Origin: Lampropedia puyangensis
GTDB taxonomy: Bacteria > Pseudomonadota > Gammaproteobacteria > Burkholderiales > Burkholderiaceae_C
Direction: 5' to 3'
NCBI RefSeq assembly: GCF_004833285.1
Contig: NZ_STFG01000012.1
Span: forward strand, 54,538 to 118,537
Length of the DNA: 64,000 bases
The translations under genes were made by a program, and so were the position numbers. Below the pieces are notes generated by a model. It did not search any database. It had not been told where the DNA came from and worked only from the letters and a program-made list of their open reading frames with translations. This document shows positions 27,700-36,334 of this stretch, in pieces. Within the stretch, counting starts at the first letter, position 1. Each line of letters starts with the position of its first letter.

Positions 27700-28536
27700 A
27701 TGAAATCAACCAAATTCTATTGGGGCGCACTAGCCTTTGCTGTGACGTTCAGCAGCAGTGTATGGGCCGATGGTGCATTGAAAATCGGTGTTACTCCAGG
27801 CTCTCTGGCGGATTCGGTCACGGTTGCAGCGCAAGAGGCCAAAGCGGCAGGCTTAGAGGTGCAGGTGATTGAGTTTACCGACTGGACGACGCCCAATACG
27901 GCGCTGGAGGCAGGGGATCTGGATTTGAACTATTTTCAGCATCAAGCCTTTCTGGACAACGTGATCAAAGAACGTGGCTACAAGATTGAGAGCGTTGCTT
28001 TTGGCTTGCTGCCCAACATTGGCCTGTACTCCAAGAAATACACCACGCTGGATTCCATCCCAGATGGCAGCAAAGTTGGTGTGGCCAATGACCCTGTTAA
28101 CCAAGCACGGGGTTTGTTGCTGCTGCAGTCTGCCGGGTTGATAGGACTGCGAGATGGGGCAGGTGCCACCGCCAGCGTGGCAGATGTGGTGCGTAATCCG
28201 CGCAAGCTTGCGATCGTGGAGGTTGAAGGACCACAGTTGGTGCGTGCGGTCGATGACCTGGCTTTGGCCCAAGGTTACCCTGCTCACTTCGTCAATGCCG
28301 GGCAGCCCGAATGGGCCAGCAAAGCCTTGCACTACTCCACGGTTGATGACCTGTATTACGCCATTCGCTTCGTGGCCCGCAGTGACCGCAAGGGCGATCC
28401 GCGTATTCGGCAGTTTGTTGATATTTACCAAAACTCGGTTGCAGTAGCCCAGCAAATTGATGCTTCGTTTGCGCATGACGCCAAGTTGTATTCGCTGCCA
28501 TGGAAAGAAGCGAAATACCGCTCCATTCAGCCCTGA
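27700..28536 (+). CDS. MetQ/NlpA-family solute-binding protein 5
   Basis: 278 residues. The ATG at 27700 follows AGAGGA; the frame upstream is not protein-like. The signal peptide ends near SSVWA. Mature part: LKIGVTPGSLADS, VIEFTDWTTPNTALEAGDLD, NYFQHQAFLDN, ANDPVNQARGLLLLQ, VEVEGPQLVRAV. No lipobox. Followed 31 bases later by homologue 6, so the pair is likely co-expressed with the monooxygenase upstream. Confidence 0.92.
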   Translation: MKSTKFYWGALAFAVTFSSSVWADGALKIGVTPGSLADSVTVAAQEAKAAGLEVQVIEFTDWTTPNTALEAGDLDLNYFQHQAFLDNVIKERGYKIESVAFGLLPNIGLYSKKYTTLDSIPDGSKVGVANDPVNQARGLLLLQSAGLIGLRDGAGATASVADVVRNPRKLAIVEVEGPQLVRAVDDLALAQGYPAHFVNAGQPEWASKALHYSTVDDLYYAIRFVARSDRKGDPRIRQFVDIYQNSVAVAQQIDASFAHDAKLYSLPWKEAKYRSIQP

Positions 28537-28567
28537 TTACCGTGACTAATTTTTTGAAGTGAATGCG

Positions 28568-29452
28568 ATGATGACCAAAACAATGCAATGGGTAGCTGCA
28601 GCGGTGCTGAGCCTGTCAGCTTCTGCATGGGCTGCGGGCCCTTTGAAAGTAGGCGTTTCTGCTGTGACGGCACCGTCACTTGAAGCCGCTGCGCAGGAGG
28701 CACGCCGGCAAGGGCTGGATGTGCAGGTGGTGGAATTTAGCGACTGGACTGCCCCTAATGCAGCTTTGAATGCGGGCGACCTAGACGCCAATTTTTTCCA
28801 GCATTTGCCTTTTTTGGGCAATGCCATTGAAAAGGCGGGTTACCAGTTGCGTCCAGTCGGTGTGGGGTTACTGACCAATATTGGCGTGTTCTCCCGCAAG
28901 TACACGTCGCTCAGTGCTATCCCTGAGGGGGCAACGGTGTCGGTGTACGACGATGTGACCAACCAGGGGCGCCACTTGCTGTTCTTGCAGAAATTGGGGC
29001 TGATCGAGCTCAAGGATCCCAGTAACAGGTTCAGCACTATCCATGACATTGCCCACAATCCAAAAAAACTCAAATTGATCGAAATTCCAGGGCCGCAGCT
29101 GGCTCGCGCCTTGGCTGATGTGGATATGGCTGTAGGCGCACCGCTGTATTTTGTTGCTGCAGGGCAATTGGATGTGGCTTCAAGCGGCTTGGCCTATTCC
29201 GGGGCAGAAGATGTGCAATATGCGATTCATTTTGTGGCGCGAAAAAATGCCAATGGCAGTGACGCGGTGGATCCTCGCTTGCAGCAGTTGATTGATATTT
29301 ATCAAAATTCTGATGTGGTGCGTCAGAAAATTTTTGAAACGCAAGGGCGTGATGCGCGTTTGTATTCCTTGCCATGGTTGAATGAGGCCAAGCAAGGTCA
29401 AGGGGGCGCTGCAACGGCTCAGCCCGCGGGAGCGCAACGTGCCAATCAATGA
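28568..29452 (+). CDS. MetQ/NlpA-family solute-binding protein 6
   Basis: 294 residues from the ATG at 28568 (GAAGTG upstream). The signal peptide ends at ASAWA. Mature part: PLKVGVSAVTAPS, VEFSDWTAPNAALNAGDLD, NFFQHLPFLGN, YDDVTNQGRHLLFLQ in place of the usual [19 protein letters not shown]. Changed ligand-pocket motifs suggest a different specificity. A Gly/Ala/Gln-rich tail of about 20 residues ends the protein. No lipobox. Its end overlaps the next gene. Confidence 0.9.
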   Translation: MMTKTMQWVAAAVLSLSASAWAAGPLKVGVSAVTAPSLEAAAQEARRQGLDVQVVEFSDWTAPNAALNAGDLDANFFQHLPFLGNAIEKAGYQLRPVGVGLLTNIGVFSRKYTSLSAIPEGATVSVYDDVTNQGRHLLFLQKLGLIELKDPSNRFSTIHDIAHNPKKLKLIEIPGPQLARALADVDMAVGAPLYFVAAGQLDVASSGLAYSGAEDVQYAIHFVARKNANGSDAVDPRLQQLIDIYQNSDVVRQKIFETQGRDARLYSLPWLNEAKQGQGGAATAQPAGAQRANQ

Positions 29453-30686
29453 GATCAATGGGAATGCAGGTGCACCGACTCTGGCTGAATTACAAACCCG
29501 TTTTGCGCCGGTTTTTGCCCGAATTGCTGATGGTGCAGCTGAACGTGAAAACCACCGCACCTTGGCATACGAGCCCATTGAATGGTTGCGCGATGCGGGC
29601 TTTACGGCTTTGCGTGTGCCGCTTCAATGGGGTGGCAGCGGTGCCCGTTTGGAAGATTTGTTTGAGCTGTGGATGGCCTTGGCGCAAGCCGATTCCAACG
29701 TGGCCCAAATACTGCGACCGCACTTTGGTTTTATTGATCGCTTGCTGATTGACCGCGATGCCCAAACGCAAGAGCCTTGGCTGCGTTTGGCAGGGCAGGG
29801 CGCTATTTTTGGCAATGCCACCACGGAAGTGGGGCAAGGCGCTGTGGGCGAGTTGCAAACCTCCTTGGTGCCAGACGCGCAATCGAGCGGACAGTGGATT
29901 CTGAATGGACGCAAGTTCTACAGCACAGGATCGCTTTATGCTGATTGGATCAGCGTAGTGGCCAGTGCACATCAGGCAGGTGAGGCTGCGGCGATTGTGC
30001 ATGCCATAGTGGCCGCCGATGCGCCAGGCGTGCAACTGCTTGACGACTGGAATGGTTTTGGTCAGCGGCTAACGGCTTCAGGTTCTGCTATTTTTGAGCA
30101 AGTGCGGGTAGCGGATGCGGCAGTACTGCGGTTTGAACGACAACAGCCCAGCGCGTTGGTGGCGTATTTCCAGTTGGTGCATTTGGCAACTTTGGCAGGC
30201 ATTGCACGGGCTGTTCAGCATGATGCCGTGGCGTATGTGCAAGCCCGCAAAAGGGTCTTCAGTCATGGCAATGCGACATTGCCCAAAGATGATCCTCTGG
30301 TGCAGCAGATCATTGGCCAGTTGGCCGCTACCGCTTATATGGCACAAGTGGTTGTGCGCGATGTGGCTGCGTCTGTGGCAGAGGTTGCGCGATTGCGCGC
30401 TCATGCCATCGAGGTGACTAAGGCACAACTTGATGCACTGGAGTCGCGTACTGCCCAAGCCCAAGTGGCTGTGGTGGATTCGGTATTGCAAGCTGCCACG
30501 AAGCTTTTTGATGTGGGCGGCTCCAGCGCATTGGCTGAAAGCATGCGACTGGACCGGCATTGGCGTAATGCACGCACGCTGGCATCGCACAACCCTGTTA
30601 TTTACAAGGCACAAGCCGTAGGCGATACGCTGCTTAACGGAGCTGAGCCGGTCTATTACTGGAATGTAGGCATCAAAGCGGCGTGA
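29439..30686 (+). CDS. SfnB-like oxidoreductase 3
   Basis: 415 residues from a GTG at 29439, preferred because GGGAG lies 8 bases upstream; an ATG at 29382 in the same frame would overlap the previous gene by 71 bases. Acyl-CoA-dehydrogenase fold: LRVPLQWGGSGARLED, QILRPHFGFIDRLL, NGRKFYSTGSLYADWI, LDDWNGFGQRLTASGS, DRHWRNARTLASHNPVIYK. Related to the genes at 20064 and 21444 but divergent. Probably a flavin-dependent organosulfur oxidoreductase. Last gene of the cluster, overlapping the SBP upstream by 14 bases. Confidence 0.87.
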   Translation: MPINEINGNAGAPTLAELQTRFAPVFARIADGAAERENHRTLAYEPIEWLRDAGFTALRVPLQWGGSGARLEDLFELWMALAQADSNVAQILRPHFGFIDRLLIDRDAQTQEPWLRLAGQGAIFGNATTEVGQGAVGELQTSLVPDAQSSGQWILNGRKFYSTGSLYADWISVVASAHQAGEAAAIVHAIVAADAPGVQLLDDWNGFGQRLTASGSAIFEQVRVADAAVLRFERQQPSALVAYFQLVHLATLAGIARAVQHDAVAYVQARKRVFSHGNATLPKDDPLVQQIIGQLAATAYMAQVVVRDVAASVAEVARLRAHAIEVTKAQLDALESRTAQAQVAVVDSVLQAATKLFDVGGSSALAESMRLDRHWRNARTLASHNPVIYKAQAVGDTLLNGAEPVYYWNVGIKAA

Positions 30687-30872
30687 TGTGCGACCTGCGT
30701 TCCGCGTGTGCGTGCGGCTTCTGGTTTCTGTAGTGGGCGCCAATGACCGGAATGCTATGGCATGGCCTCAGTTACCTCGCCTAAGCCATGTCTCGTATTC
30801 AACCCGTTTGATCGCGCGCATCTCCTTGTCGGTGGGCGTTCATGTATAAACGATAAAAACCCTTTTGGCGAT

Positions 30873-30898
30873 AAAGATATACATCTAGATATATCTTT
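30873..30898. promoter_or_regulatory. Operator of the PadR gene
   Basis: AAAGATATA, 8 bases, TATATCTTT: a perfect 9-bp inverted repeat ending 5 bases before the start codon of the PadR-type regulator. The place and AT-rich form fit autorepression. The upstream 30,687-30,872 holds no gene; CGATAAA occurs twice just upstream of the operator. Confidence 0.7.
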
Positions 30899-30903
30899 AT
30901 GCC

Positions 30904-31575
30904 ATGAATCGACAACACGCTTCTCTTAAAAAGCCCACTTCTGCACAAGTCAACTTGGCAGAAGACGCGTCTGCGCGTTTGGCTGAATCTAACCCGATTT
31001 CAGAAACATCGACGCGAAGTCGACCAGCGCATGTGCACCATGGGTTAGACCATGCCAGCATCGATATGGGGGGACGCAGTGGTCGCAGCCCCAGTGTTTT
31101 TGGGCGTGGCGGTTTGCAGTTGGTGCTGTTGCAACTGATCAGTGAGCAGGCCAGCCATGGTTATGAACTGATCAAAGCCATTGAGGAGCGCTTGCAAGGG
31201 CGTTACAGTCCCAGTCCCGGTGTGGTCTACCCACGTTTGGCCATGCTTGAAGACATGGGGTACATCTTGGCGCAGAAGCCCGATACGCAAGGGCGCAGGC
31301 GCTACAGTATTACCCCTGCTGGGCGCGACTTTCTGCAAAAGCAAAAATCCCAAGTCGATGTATTGATGGCGCGCATGGAGGGGGGTGTGGACGGTGCAGG
31401 CTTGCGTGGCGGTCGACCCGCCCCGGTGGCACGGGCCATTGAAAATCTCAAGATGGCCATGCGCCTGCGTTTGACGCAGCCGCTCAGTCAAGAACAAGCG
31501 CTGGCGTTTGCCGCCATTCTCGATGAGGCTGCCAGCCGCATCGAGCGTCTTCCTTCGGAGCCAACAAACGCGTGA
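30904..31575 (+). CDS. PadR-family regulator, YqjI-like
   Basis: 223 residues. Winged-helix domain about 70-150: LQLVLLQLISEQASHGYELIKAIEE then GRYSPSPGVVYPRLAMLEDMGY, which closely follows E. coli YqjI, and a helical C-terminal dimerization part. The 65-residue N-terminal extension has a His cluster (HVHHGLDH) but lacks the Cys/His-rich metal tail of YqjI. No ribosome site is seen; the operator abuts the ATG, so translation may be from a very short leader. YqjI represses yqjH in response to metal; the next gene here is a YqjH homologue, so the pairing supports metal-linked control. Confidence 0.88.
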   Translation: MNRQHASLKKPTSAQVNLAEDASARLAESNPISETSTRSRPAHVHHGLDHASIDMGGRSGRSPSVFGRGGLQLVLLQLISEQASHGYELIKAIEERLQGRYSPSPGVVYPRLAMLEDMGYILAQKPDTQGRRRYSITPAGRDFLQKQKSQVDVLMARMEGGVDGAGLRGGRPAPVARAIENLKMAMRLRLTQPLSQEQALAFAAILDEAASRIERLPSEPTNA

Positions 31576-31674
31576 ATTGTGGCCAACCGCGCAAGCTATG
31601 GCGCGCGCGATTACGGTATAGGGCACCCACGCTTTTGCAGCCAATACTCTTTCTTTGCGATTCAAGGAATCCAG

Positions 31675-32547
31675 ATGACCAATACCCATCCTCCTGCCCA
31701 AACAGCGGCTAAACCTGAGTTCGCCTCTGATCATGCAAGCCAAGCATCCGCTAAAAATCGCCAAACCGAACGGGTTCGGCACACTTTGCACATGCGCCGT
31801 GTAGAAGTTGTTCACACAGAACGCATCACCCCGCACTTAATCCGCATCACTGTGGCAGGCGACGCGTTGAGCGGTTTTACCAGCCCCGGTTTTGACGACC
31901 ATGCGAAATTGTTTTTCCCTGATCCAGAAACAGGGGCGCTGACGTTGCCTACGGTGAGCAGTGACGGCAAGATTGATTGGGGCGAGAGCGAACGCCCACA
32001 AGCGCGTGATTACACCCCCCGGCAGTTCGATGCGCAGACCAACACCTTGACGCTGGATTTCGCATTGCACCAAGCGGGCCCAGCAACCGCCTGGGCAGAG
32101 CGCGCTAAACAGGGGGACGCGCTGGGTGTGGCCGGACCACGCGGTTCGTTTTTGATTCCTACCGATTTTGATTGGCACCTGTTGGTGGGAGACGATACCG
32201 GATTGCCTGCGATTTGGCGCCGTTTGCAAGAGCTGCCCACAGATGCCAACGCCTTGGTGGTGGTTGAAGTGGATTCTCCTGCAGACCAAGTGCCCCTGCC
32301 AAGTGCTGCGCAGGTGCGTGTGGTATGGGCCTACCGACAAGAGGGCCGTGCAGCGCCGTTGCTTGATGCGGTGCGCGCGCAGGATTTCCCTTCAGGAGAT
32401 TTTTATGCATGGGTGGCATGCGAGTCGTTGGCGGCCAAAGCCATTCGGGAGCACTTGGTGACGGAGCGCCAAGCTAACCCCCGTTGGGTACGGGCGTCGG
32501 GCTATTGGCGCAAGGGGGCAGCAGCCACCCACGAAACGCACGAATAA
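31675..32547 (+). CDS. Siderophore-interacting protein / ferric reductase (YqjH-like)
   Basis: 290 residues. FAD-dependent reductase that frees iron from imported ferric siderophores in the cytoplasm. Seen: ITPHLIRITVAGDALSGF, the FAD motif RDYTPRQFD, AGPATAWAERAKQGDALGVAGPRGSF, LLVGDDTGLPAIWRRL, and YWRKG near the end, all SIP-family marks. The ATG at 31675 is set by AAGGA 7 bases upstream. It follows the PadR gene by 99 bases, the same regulator-target pairing as yqjI-yqjH, and precedes an iron-siderophore receptor gene. Confidence 0.92.
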   Translation: MTNTHPPAQTAAKPEFASDHASQASAKNRQTERVRHTLHMRRVEVVHTERITPHLIRITVAGDALSGFTSPGFDDHAKLFFPDPETGALTLPTVSSDGKIDWGESERPQARDYTPRQFDAQTNTLTLDFALHQAGPATAWAERAKQGDALGVAGPRGSFLIPTDFDWHLLVGDDTGLPAIWRRLQELPTDANALVVVEVDSPADQVPLPSAAQVRVVWAYRQEGRAAPLLDAVRAQDFPSGDFYAWVACESLAAKAIREHLVTERQANPRWVRASGYWRKGAAATHETHE

Positions 32548-32814
32548 GCGTGTAGGCTGATTTTCTTGTCCAGAGTTCTGCGTGCCGTGGTCTGTGGGCA
32601 AAAAAATCGTGGGAGTGCTCCCTTTGGCGCGTTACGTAGAGCCTATGAACTGCACTGGTTGATGCATACAAATTGCACTGACCGGTGCTTTTTTACGGCC
32701 TCTATTTCATGCGTTGATTTTTGTGTTGCGGGCCAATGGATTTTTAATCAGCACAGAATATGAGTCTGATCTAATTGTTGTTTTTATGTGAAATGTATTG
32801 GATTGTTTTAATTG

Positions 32815-32834
32815 AATGATAAGGATTCTTATTA
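32815..32834. promoter_or_regulatory. Fur-box-like site upstream of the TonB receptor
   Basis: AATGATAAGGATTCTTATTA, close to the Fur consensus (GATAATGATAATCATTATC pattern), 22 bases before the receptor start codon. Iron-bound Fur here would block transcription. The rest of 32,548-32,856 holds no gene; a weak GGGAG/CTCCC hairpin at 32611-32622 may end the upstream transcript. Confidence 0.7.
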
Positions 32835-32856
32835 AAATTACTATTTTTAATCTGTA

Positions 32857-35115
32857 ATGGTGTTGACTATGCGCTTTCTCGCATCTCCTGTTTTCCGTCC
32901 TCATCGATTGGCCTTGGCCGCTTGTGTGGCCGTTTCTGCCATCTATCCGCAGTGGTCTGCCGCGCAAGCGAGCCAAGCTGAGGACGATGTGACTCTTGGA
33001 GAAGTGACGGTGACCGCGACAGCGGAAGACCAACTCAAACAAGCGCCGGGCGTGTCGATCATCACCGCCGAAGACATTGACGAGCGCCCGCCTGCCAACG
33101 ATTTATCAGAATTGATTCGTACCATGCCAGGGGTGAACTTGACCGGCAACAGTTCATCTGGCGCATATGGCAACAACCGCCAGATTGATTTGCGTGGCAT
33201 GGGCCCAGAAAACACCATGATCCTCATTGATGGGGTGCCCGTGAATTCACGCAATTCCGTGCGTATGGGCCGCAACGGTGAACGCAATGCGCGTGGGGAC
33301 TCCAACTGGGTGCCCGCCAGTGCGATTGAACGTATTGAAGTGCTGCGCGGGCCAGCAGCGGCACGCTATGGCTCTGGCGCAGCAGGGGGGGTGATCAACA
33401 TCATCACCAAAAAACCAACCAAAGCGCTGGAAGGCTCAGTGACGGCTTACACATTGGTGCCGCAAGACGGGGACTTCTCTTCCACTCGCCGCTTGGGAGC
33501 CAACCTATCGGGGCCTATTTCAGAAAATTTGTCGTTCCGCTTGTATGCCAGCGCTGCCAAGACAGATGCCGATGCACCTGATATCAATGCAGTCGCAGTC
33601 GATGAAGACAGCACACCACCGGCAGGTCGTGAAGGGGTTCGCAACCGCGATATCAACGGCTTGCTGCGCTGGGATTTGACACGCGAGCATGTATTGGAAT
33701 TCAATGCAGGTTTTTCACGACAAGGCAATATCTATGCTGGCGAGCGTTTGTTTGACGGCAGCAATGCAGTGATGCAAGAGCTGGCCAACGCAGGCATTGA
33801 AACCAACCGGATGTTGCGCAACACTGCCAGCGTAACCCACCGGGGCGACTATGGCGAAGGACGCACATCGCGTGTGACGCTCTCTTTTGAACAAACACGC
33901 AACACCCGCGTCAATGAAGGTTTGGCCGGTGGCGGTGAGGGCTCGATCACCAATCCTGACAACCGTTCAACCAGCAAACTCAAACAATACTTTGCCAGCG
34001 GTGAATACCACACGCCGGTAAAGCTCGGCCAGATCGACCAGATGGTGACCTTGGGCTTTGAATACCGCAGCGAGAATTTGAACGACCCGTATGCCACCGC
34101 GCGTGGACAGACGCTGAACAACAATACCAACGCCACCAGCAAATCCAGCACCAAAGCCTTGTTTATTGAAGACAACATGGCGTTGACCGATGCATTAGTA
34201 CTAACACCCGGACTGCGTTTTGACCACCATGACAAATTTGGTGGCAACTGGAGCCCGAGCCTGAATGCCTCTTATGACGTGAGCCAAACCGTCACGCTCA
34301 AAGGTGGTATCGCCCGTGTGTTCAAGGCGCCTAACCTCTTTCAATCAAACCCTAATTACCTCTACACCACAGGTGGTAATGGCTGTCCTTACTTGCCTGA
34401 TGGCACCCGTGTACAGGGGCCATGCTATATCTTTGGCAATGAAGAGCTCGATCCAGAGATCAGTGTGAACAAAGAATTGGGCGTAGCGTTCAACAAAGAT
34501 GGTTGGGGCGCAGGCCTGACCTACTTCCACAACGATTACAAAAACAAAATCATTGCGGATATGGGCGACCAGGATATTCCAGAGTTCATCAATATTGGGG
34601 GCAGCAACGTGCGGCCCTTTGAATGGGTCAACACTGGCGCAGCCATCATTCGCGGGCTTGAGGGGAATCTGAATATTCCGCTGTTGGGGCAAGCTGGCGA
34701 GACGCTGAAGTTGAACAACAACTTCACCTATATGTTGGAGAGCAAGAACAAGAATACAGGTCAGCCGCTGTCGGTGATTCCCAAATACACCATCAACAGC
34801 TCGCTCGATTGGAAGGCTACTGACCAAATCAGTGTGCTGGCAACAGGTACGTTCTATGGTCGCCAAAAACCGCGCAATTACAACCCGGCCAATGCCACCG
34901 CGATTACTGGGGATGCATTGAACATTCGCGGCTCCTACGCCATTTATGGTTTGAGCGCGGGATACCAGTTGAGCAAGGCTTTCCATGTCCGCGCAGGGGT
35001 CAACAACCTGTTTGACAAGCGTTTGTACCGCGAGTCTTCCGGTTCATCCCAAGGCGCTGCTACTTATAACGAGCCTGGCAGAACCTACTTTTTGACTTTG
35101 GTGGGGAATTTCTGA
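32857..35115 (+). CDS. TonB-dependent siderophore receptor, FepA type
   Basis: 752 residues, outer membrane. A signal peptide ends near WSAAQA; TonB-box-like EVTVTA follows, then the plug domain (VSIITAEDID, LRGMGPENTMILIDGVPV, RIEVLRGPAAARYGSGAAGGVINI) and a 22-strand-type barrel ending with aromatic F (TLVGNF). FepA-like features include GNNRQIDLRGMGPENT and NGCPYLPDGTRVQGPCYIFGNEEL with a conserved Cys pair, so catecholate siderophores are the likely ligand. Start either ATG 32857 or 32869; neither has a strong ribosome site. Fur-box-like site directly upstream. Confidence 0.93.
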   Translation: MVLTMRFLASPVFRPHRLALAACVAVSAIYPQWSAAQASQAEDDVTLGEVTVTATAEDQLKQAPGVSIITAEDIDERPPANDLSELIRTMPGVNLTGNSSSGAYGNNRQIDLRGMGPENTMILIDGVPVNSRNSVRMGRNGERNARGDSNWVPASAIERIEVLRGPAAARYGSGAAGGVINIITKKPTKALEGSVTAYTLVPQDGDFSSTRRLGANLSGPISENLSFRLYASAAKTDADAPDINAVAVDEDSTPPAGREGVRNRDINGLLRWDLTREHVLEFNAGFSRQGNIYAGERLFDGSNAVMQELANAGIETNRMLRNTASVTHRGDYGEGRTSRVTLSFEQTRNTRVNEGLAGGGEGSITNPDNRSTSKLKQYFASGEYHTPVKLGQIDQMVTLGFEYRSENLNDPYATARGQTLNNNTNATSKSSTKALFIEDNMALTDALVLTPGLRFDHHDKFGGNWSPSLNASYDVSQTVTLKGGIARVFKAPNLFQSNPNYLYTTGGNGCPYLPDGTRVQGPCYIFGNEELDPEISVNKELGVAFNKDGWGAGLTYFHNDYKNKIIADMGDQDIPEFINIGGSNVRPFEWVNTGAAIIRGLEGNLNIPLLGQAGETLKLNNNFTYMLESKNKNTGQPLSVIPKYTINSSLDWKATDQISVLATGTFYGRQKPRNYNPANATAITGDALNIRGSYAIYGLSAGYQLSKAFHVRAGVNNLFDKRLYRESSGSSQGAATYNEPGRTYFLTLVGNF

Positions 35116-35170
35116 TTGCATTGATTGCAAGGCGCAATGAAAGCGCCTGTAAGCAAATGATTTGTTCTTG

Positions 35171-35209
35171 ATGGCGGTGGCAAGCACGGTAGCGGTTTGC
35201 CACCGCCAT
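35171..35209. terminator. Strong hairpin after the TonB receptor
   Basis: Perfect 13-bp arms ATGGCGGTGGCAA / TTGCCACCGCCAT with a 13-base loop, 55 bases past the receptor stop. No T run follows, so it may be an RNA-stabilizing or Rho-associated hairpin rather than a classical terminator. Confidence 0.5.
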
Positions 35210-35342
35210 TCGCATTTGGGCTCGCCGAGGAGTGACCAACCGCATGGCACTTGGCCTGTTTGCCAACGCCGCTGGATGTGTGGGGCGCGGATATGAACCC
35301 TTAATCTCGCGCTAAAACCTGTTGGGAAAATGGCTGCGTTTG

Positions 35343-35470
35343 GTGTTAGAGCGACTAACACAATCCTTGATACGTCGAAAGCAAAACCTTGTCGTACTAC
35401 TCGTACTGCCTGCGGTTTTGCGCCTAGTCTCAACCGCAAACCTTCGGTTTGCTGGGGTGTGTTAGCCGCT
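35343..35470. repeat. Intergenic repeat element, copy 2
   Basis: Opens with the hairpin GTGTTAG-agcga-CTAACAC and ends GTGTGTTAGCCGCT, so AGCGACTAACAC and GTGTTAGCCGCT form imperfect inverted ends. Inside: CGTACTACTCGTACTGCC and CCGCAAACCTTCGGTTTGC. It shares its right end and GTAC core with the copy at 25194-25275. It directly abuts the stop codon of the response regulator at 35472. Nothing else is seen in 35,210-35,342. Confidence 0.6.
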
Positions 35471-35471
35471 C

Positions 35472-36104
35472 TTAATCAATCAAGCCATTTTTCAAGGCGT
35501 AATAAGTCAGGTCACTGTTGGAAGCTAAAGCCATTTTTTCCATCAGGCGTGTGCGGTAGGTACTCACGGTTTTCACGCTCAAAGACAACTCGTTGGCGAT
35601 ATCGGTGGCCGTTTGGCCTTGTGCCAGTTTGAGGAACACCTGAAATTCACGCTCAGAGAGTTGCTCGTGTGGGGAGCTCGCGTTGGGCTTGTCCAGTTGC
35701 TGGGCCAGCAAGTTGGCCACTTCTTGGCTGATGTAGCGTTTGCCGGTGGCAATCGTGCGAATCGCATTGACGATTTCGACTGGATCGCATTCTTTGTTGA
35801 GATACCCGCTTGCGCCTTGTTTGATCAGATTGAGGGCGTAATGCTCTTGCGCATGGGTGGTGAAAATCAAAATGCCCACATCAGGTGCTTTGGCGCGCAG
35901 CATGGGCAGGGCATCCAGGCCGCTGTGTTCAGGCATAGACAAATCCATGACCAGAACATCCAGGTCATGCTGGCGCACGATATCGATGGCCTCTTTGCCG
36001 TTAGCGCCTTCTGCGACGACACGCAAATCCACGTGATGGGAGAAAAACTCTTTCAAGCCAGTGCGCACGATTGCGTGGTCATCGACGATTCCAATATTAA
36101 TCAT
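35472..36104 (-). CDS. NarL/UvrY-type response regulator
   Basis: 210 residues. Receiver domain 1-120 with acidic pair D8/D9, phospho-acceptor D54 (LVMDLSMPE) and a conserved lysine in GYLNKE; LuxR-type helix-turn-helix at about 140-205 (LSEREFQVFLKLAQGQTATDIANELSLSVKTVSTY). It activates or represses genes on phosphorylation. AAAGGAG lies 7 bases before the ATG. Divergent from the histidine kinase at 36335, its obvious partner. Targets unknown. Confidence 0.93.
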   Translation of the reverse strand: MINIGIVDDHAIVRTGLKEFFSHHVDLRVVAEGANGKEAIDIVRQHDLDVLVMDLSMPEHSGLDALPMLRAKAPDVGILIFTTHAQEHYALNLIKQGASGYLNKECDPVEIVNAIRTIATGKRYISQEVANLLAQQLDKPNASSPHEQLSEREFQVFLKLAQGQTATDIANELSLSVKTVSTYRTRLMEKMALASNSDLTYYALKNGLID

Positions 36105-36334
36105 CCATCGCTCCTTTGTATGGAGGCCATTGTGCCTATTCCATCGTTCGGCCTCAGCGGCAGTAGGGGGATTTTCCTACTGCAAAGCGCTTTTTTCGAG
36201 CCCGCTGCTGGGTTACATTGGGTGTGCTGCGGCCTGTGCATGTGCATGGTGTCAGGCATGAGGTTGTATGCAACAGTGCTGACCTCTCCTTTTCAGTTTG
36301 AGTACTGCGTTCTTACCCTATTTACAAGGCCGTT

